Source of the DNA: JBMOGA01 sp049318625
GTDB lineage: Bacteria > Pseudomonadota > Alphaproteobacteria > Rhizobiales > Hyphomicrobiaceae
Reading direction: 5' to 3'
Assembly: GCA_049318625.1 (NCBI GenBank)
Contig: JBMOGA010000028.1
Location: forward strand, 1-46,481
DNA: 46,481 nt
In this document: positions 43,834-46,481 of the stretch, one piece after another
Position numbering within the stretch: position 1 is the stretch's first letter
How the letters are laid out: the number at the start of each line of letters is the position of its first letter
Translations under genes and position numbers: made by a program
Notes under the pieces: generated by a model
The model's input: only the letters and a program-made list of their open reading frames with translations
Told to the model about the DNA's origin: nothing
The model's database searches: none

Positions 43834-44628
43834 TCAGCCGACCCGCGCGGTCAGCCCGCCGTCCACCGGCAGACAGACCGCGGTGATGTAGTTCGCGTCG
43901 TCGCTGGCCAGGAACACGGCCGCGTGCGCGATGTCCCAGCCGGTGCCCTGGCGGCCCATGGGCGCCATCTCTGCCCGCTTCACGCTCATGTCGTTCGACG
44001 AGCCGTAAGCCACCGAAATGTGCTGGTAGATGTGCGGGGTGTCCATCAGCCCCGGCATGATCACGTTGGCCCGGATGCCCTGCCGCGCATACTGCAACGC
44101 AAGACCGACCGTGAACTGATTGACCGCGCCCTTCGAGGCATAGTAGCTCGGGTAGGCGTAGCCCGTGTAGCGTATCGCCGCCACCGACGAGATGTTGGTG
44201 ATCACGCCCTTGCCGGCCGCCAGCATGATCGGCAGCACCGCCTTGCAGGTATGGAACATGCCGGTGACGTTGAGATCCAGCTGGCGCTTCCACTCCTCCT
44301 CGGACAGTTCCAGGCAATCGCCGATCTTGGCGTGGCCGACGTTGTTGTGCAGGATCGATACCGTCCCGAACGCCTGCACCGTCGCGGCCACCGCGGCGTT
44401 CACCTGATCGGACTTTGTGATGTCGCAGGTGATCGCGATCGCACGCCCGCCTTCGGTCTCGATCAACGCCACGGTCTCCTCGGCCGCCGCGCCGTTCCAG
44501 TCGACGCAAGCGACCGCTGCGCCCGCCCGCGCATAGGCGACCGCCGAGGCCTTGCCATTGCCCCATCCGGGCCCGACCGAACCCGCGCCGAACACGAGTG
44601 CGACCCGGCCGTCCAGCTTCTTGCTCAT
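43834..44628 (-). CDS. Short-chain dehydrogenase/reductase, second copy
   Basis: The protein is 264 residues. It has an unusual glycine-rich opening, FGAGSVGPGWGNGKASA, with the NNVG motif and the catalytic YYASKGAVNQ. The GAGSVGPGWGNGKA form of the NAD(P) site deviates from the classical TGxxxGIG and is typical of a sub-branch of the family. Its ends are 18 bases from the other SDR and 16 from dctM, so all four genes appear to be one transcript. Confidence 0.92.
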   Translation of the reverse strand: MSKKLDGRVALVFGAGSVGPGWGNGKASAVAYARAGAAVACVDWNGAAAEETVALIETEGGRAIAITCDITKSDQVNAAVAATVQAFGTVSILHNNVGHAKIGDCLELSEEEWKRQLDLNVTGMFHTCKAVLPIMLAAGKGVITNISSVAAIRYTGYAYPSYYASKGAVNQFTVGLALQYARQGIRANVIMPGLMDTPHIYQHISVAYGSSNDMSVKRAEMAPMGRQGTGWDIAHAAVFLASDDANYITAVCLPVDGGLTARVG

Positions 44629-44644
44629 GGCGTCTCTCCCTCGA

Positions 44645-45928
44645 TCAGCTCCCCAGCGCCCGCGGCAACCACAACACCGTCTCCGGAAACACGGTGATGA
44701 TGACCAGCACGACCAGTCCGACGATGAAGAATGGCCACAGCTCGCGGACCTCTTCTTCCAGCTTCACGCCGGCGAAATTGGCGCAGATGTACAGCAGTAT
44801 GCCAACCGGCGGCGTGATCAGCCCGAGGCACAGGTTGAACACCATCACCAGCCCGAAATGCACCAGATCGATGCCGACCGCCTTCACCACCGGCACCAGA
44901 ACCGGAATGAGGATCAGCAGGGCCGGCAAGGGCTCCATGAAGATGCCGATGATCAGCAGAAGGACGTTGATCAGCATCAGGATGACCAGTGGATCGCTGG
45001 AGACCGACGAGATCCAGGCCGCCGCCATCCGCGGCAACCCGCCGACCGCCAGCAGCCAGCCGAAGCCCGCCGACAACGCGATGATGAACATCACCAGCGC
45101 CGTATCGAGCGCGGTCTGCTTGAGAATGGGCCACAGGCTTCTCACGTCGAGTTCGCGATAGACGAAGAACCCGACGAACAAGGCATAGAGGATGGCGATC
45201 GTGGCGCTCTCGGTGACGGTGACAATGCCGCCCACGACTCCGACCAGGATGATGACCGTCATGAACAGCGCGGGGATCGCCGGCAGCACCCGCGCCGGGA
45301 TCTGCCAGAAGGGCACGGCTTCCGTGACCGGATATTTCCGCCGAACCGCGATGATGTAGGTCGGGATCATGAGGCCGAGGCCGAGCATAACACCCGGAAC
45401 GATACCGCCCAGGAACAGCGCCACGATCGACACTCCGCCGCCCACCGAAAGACCGTAGATCACCAGCGGAATCGACGGCGGAATGATCGGGCCGTTGACG
45501 CAGGCCGACGCCAGCAGCGCGGCCGCGAACCCGCCACCGTACCCCTGCTTCTTCATGGCGGGGATGAGAACCTTGCCGAGCGCCGAGGCGTCCGCCGCGG
45601 CCGAGCCCGAGAGGCCGGAAAAGATCATCGATGCGAGCACCGACGTGAGCGCCAGTCCGCCGCGGAACCGGCCGACCATCGCCATCGCCATGTCGATGAT
45701 CCGCTGCGTCATCCCGGCCCCGTTCATCAGGTTGCCGGACAAGATGAAGAATGGGATCGCCAGCAGAGCGTAGCTGTCGGCGCCGACCAGCGACCGCTGC
45801 GCCAGCAGCGACATCGGTAATCCGCCGTGCGCCAGGATCGCCAGCATGGTCGAGATGCCCATGGCGAACGCGATGGGAAACCCGAACAGGCACAGTACGA
45901 AGAAGCCGCCGATCAGAACCGTATTCAT
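44645..45928 (-). CDS. dctM: TRAP transporter large permease (DctM)
   Basis: The protein is 427 residues from the ATG at 45928, with about 12 membrane helices and the DctM signatures GFPIAFAMG and SGSAAADASALGK. It uses a Na+ or proton gradient to import an organic acid captured by a periplasmic binding protein. The in-frame upstream ATG (45961) lies inside the DctQ gene end and adds non-conserved residues. It follows dctQ by ten bases. Confidence 0.94.
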   Translation of the reverse strand: MNTVLIGGFFVLCLFGFPIAFAMGISTMLAILAHGGLPMSLLAQRSLVGADSYALLAIPFFILSGNLMNGAGMTQRIIDMAMAMVGRFRGGLALTSVLASMIFSGLSGSAAADASALGKVLIPAMKKQGYGGGFAAALLASACVNGPIIPPSIPLVIYGLSVGGGVSIVALFLGGIVPGVMLGLGLMIPTYIIAVRRKYPVTEAVPFWQIPARVLPAIPALFMTVIILVGVVGGIVTVTESATIAILYALFVGFFVYRELDVRSLWPILKQTALDTALVMFIIALSAGFGWLLAVGGLPRMAAAWISSVSSDPLVILMLINVLLLIIGIFMEPLPALLILIPVLVPVVKAVGIDLVHFGLVMVFNLCLGLITPPVGILLYICANFAGVKLEEEVRELWPFFIVGLVVLVIITVFPETVLWLPRALGS

Positions 45929-45938
45929 GGCGATCGCC

Positions 45939-46439
45939 TCAGAAATCGCCCGCGGTGCCACTCGGCACGCGCTTGCTCGGATCGACGATCTTCTCGATGA
46001 AGAACAGCATCATCAGGAAGCAGCTGACAGGCGCCGAGAAGTACATGAAGGCCGGCGAGATATCGAGCGCACCGTAGGTGTTCGGCAGCACGTTGATGCA
46101 CAGCTTGAGACTGAAGCCGAACAAAACGGCCATGAAAATCAGATTGCCGCACTCGATCACCCAGAAGGCAACCGTTTGCAGATTTTTTGGCAGCATCAGG
46201 AGGAACATGTCGACGGCGATGTGCAGGTGCTGGCGATAGAGCACAGCCGCCCCCACGAACACGATCCAGACGAACATGATGTTGGAGACCTGCTCGGTCC
46301 ATCCGATCGGATCATCCATCACGTAACGCGACCATACCGCCGCAACCGTGACCAGCACGATGATGCCGAGCAGGGCGCCCACGAGGCTCTTGGCGATTTC
46401 GGTGAGCACGTCGCAGAGGCGAATGAACGACGAAACCAT
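45939..46439 (-). CDS. dctQ: TRAP transporter small permease (DctQ)
   Basis: The protein is 166 residues with four membrane helices and the typical motif WTEQVSNIMFVWIVFVGAA after the first helix. DctQ pairs with DctM. I used the ATG at 46439, preceded by GAGGG; an ATG at 46451 would add four residues and cannot be excluded. The DctP binding protein, usually next to these genes, is not in the window and may lie just past the right edge. Confidence 0.9.
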   Translation of the reverse strand: MVSSFIRLCDVLTEIAKSLVGALLGIIVLVTVAAVWSRYVMDDPIGWTEQVSNIMFVWIVFVGAAVLYRQHLHIAVDMFLLMLPKNLQTVAFWVIECGNLIFMAVLFGFSLKLCINVLPNTYGALDISPAFMYFSAPVSCFLMMLFFIEKIVDPSKRVPSGTAGDF

Positions 46440-46481
46440 GGGCCCTCGCATGCTGGCAGGCAGTCGCGGCGCCCAGTAGGG

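Noticed and set aside
42917..44566. Long minus-strand frame overlapping both SDR genes
   Set aside because: It runs in a different frame across two real SDR genes with intact catalytic motifs and shows a Gly/Arg-rich pattern with no domain.

Overview
The window is GC-rich, densely packed chromosomal DNA. Its gene families (urea ABC transporter plus urease, membrane-bound cytochrome c-type urate oxidase PuuD, protocatechuate dioxygenase, TRAP transporter, hybrid histidine kinase, ECF sigma factor with a DUF-type anti-sigma factor) fit an environmental alphaproteobacterium, probably Hyphomicrobiales or a relative. That assignment is inference from gene content. I saw no insertion sequences, phage genes, CRISPR arrays, rRNA or tRNA genes.

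Layout. 0-3.4 kb: the end of an unrecognised gene, a lipoprotein, a small membrane protein and a two-RCK potassium channel. 3.4-8.8 kb: a purine-catabolism block with a fused UraD-UraH protein, a three-gene NMT1/Ssu-type ABC transporter and, divergently, the urate oxidase PuuD. Together PuuD and UraD-UraH would convert urate to allantoin. 8.9-11.6 kb: a second NMT1-type ABC transporter of unknown substrate. 11.9-22.9 kb: urtABCDE-ureD-ureA-ureJ-ureB-ureC-ureF-ureG on the + strand, behind a near-perfect sigma-54 promoter. This is a nitrogen-limitation urea uptake and hydrolysis island. It lacks ureE.

22.9-25.1 kb (- strand): pcaH-pcaG followed by a DUF849/BKACE beta-keto acid cleavage enzyme, which suggests a variant lower branch of protocatechuate breakdown. 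25.4-27.3 kb: a protein that looks like a distant relative of isocyanide synthases (PvcA/Dit1), a TauE/SafE exporter and a possible 55-residue membrane protein. 27.4-33.0 kb: three signalling genes (GGDEF-EAL, hybrid histidine kinase, LuxR-type response regulator). 33.0-38.7 kb (- strand): a HAD dehalogenase-like enzyme, aroC, a histidine phosphatase, a CurA-like reductase and a methyltransferase. The gap after aroC contains a strong + strand intrinsic terminator with no gene in front of it, a hint of an unannotated small RNA. 38.8-42.8 kb: an ECF sigma factor with an EcfG-like promoter, its membrane anti-sigma factor and a convergent subtilase with a very long low-complexity N-terminus. 43.0-46.5 kb (- strand): two short-chain dehydrogenases and a TRAP transporter (DctM, DctQ), whose substrate-binding gene probably lies beyond the right edge.

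The strongest theme of the left half is nitrogen scavenging: urate to allantoin at one end and urea uptake and urease at the other. The intermediate allantoin-to-urea enzymes are not in this window.
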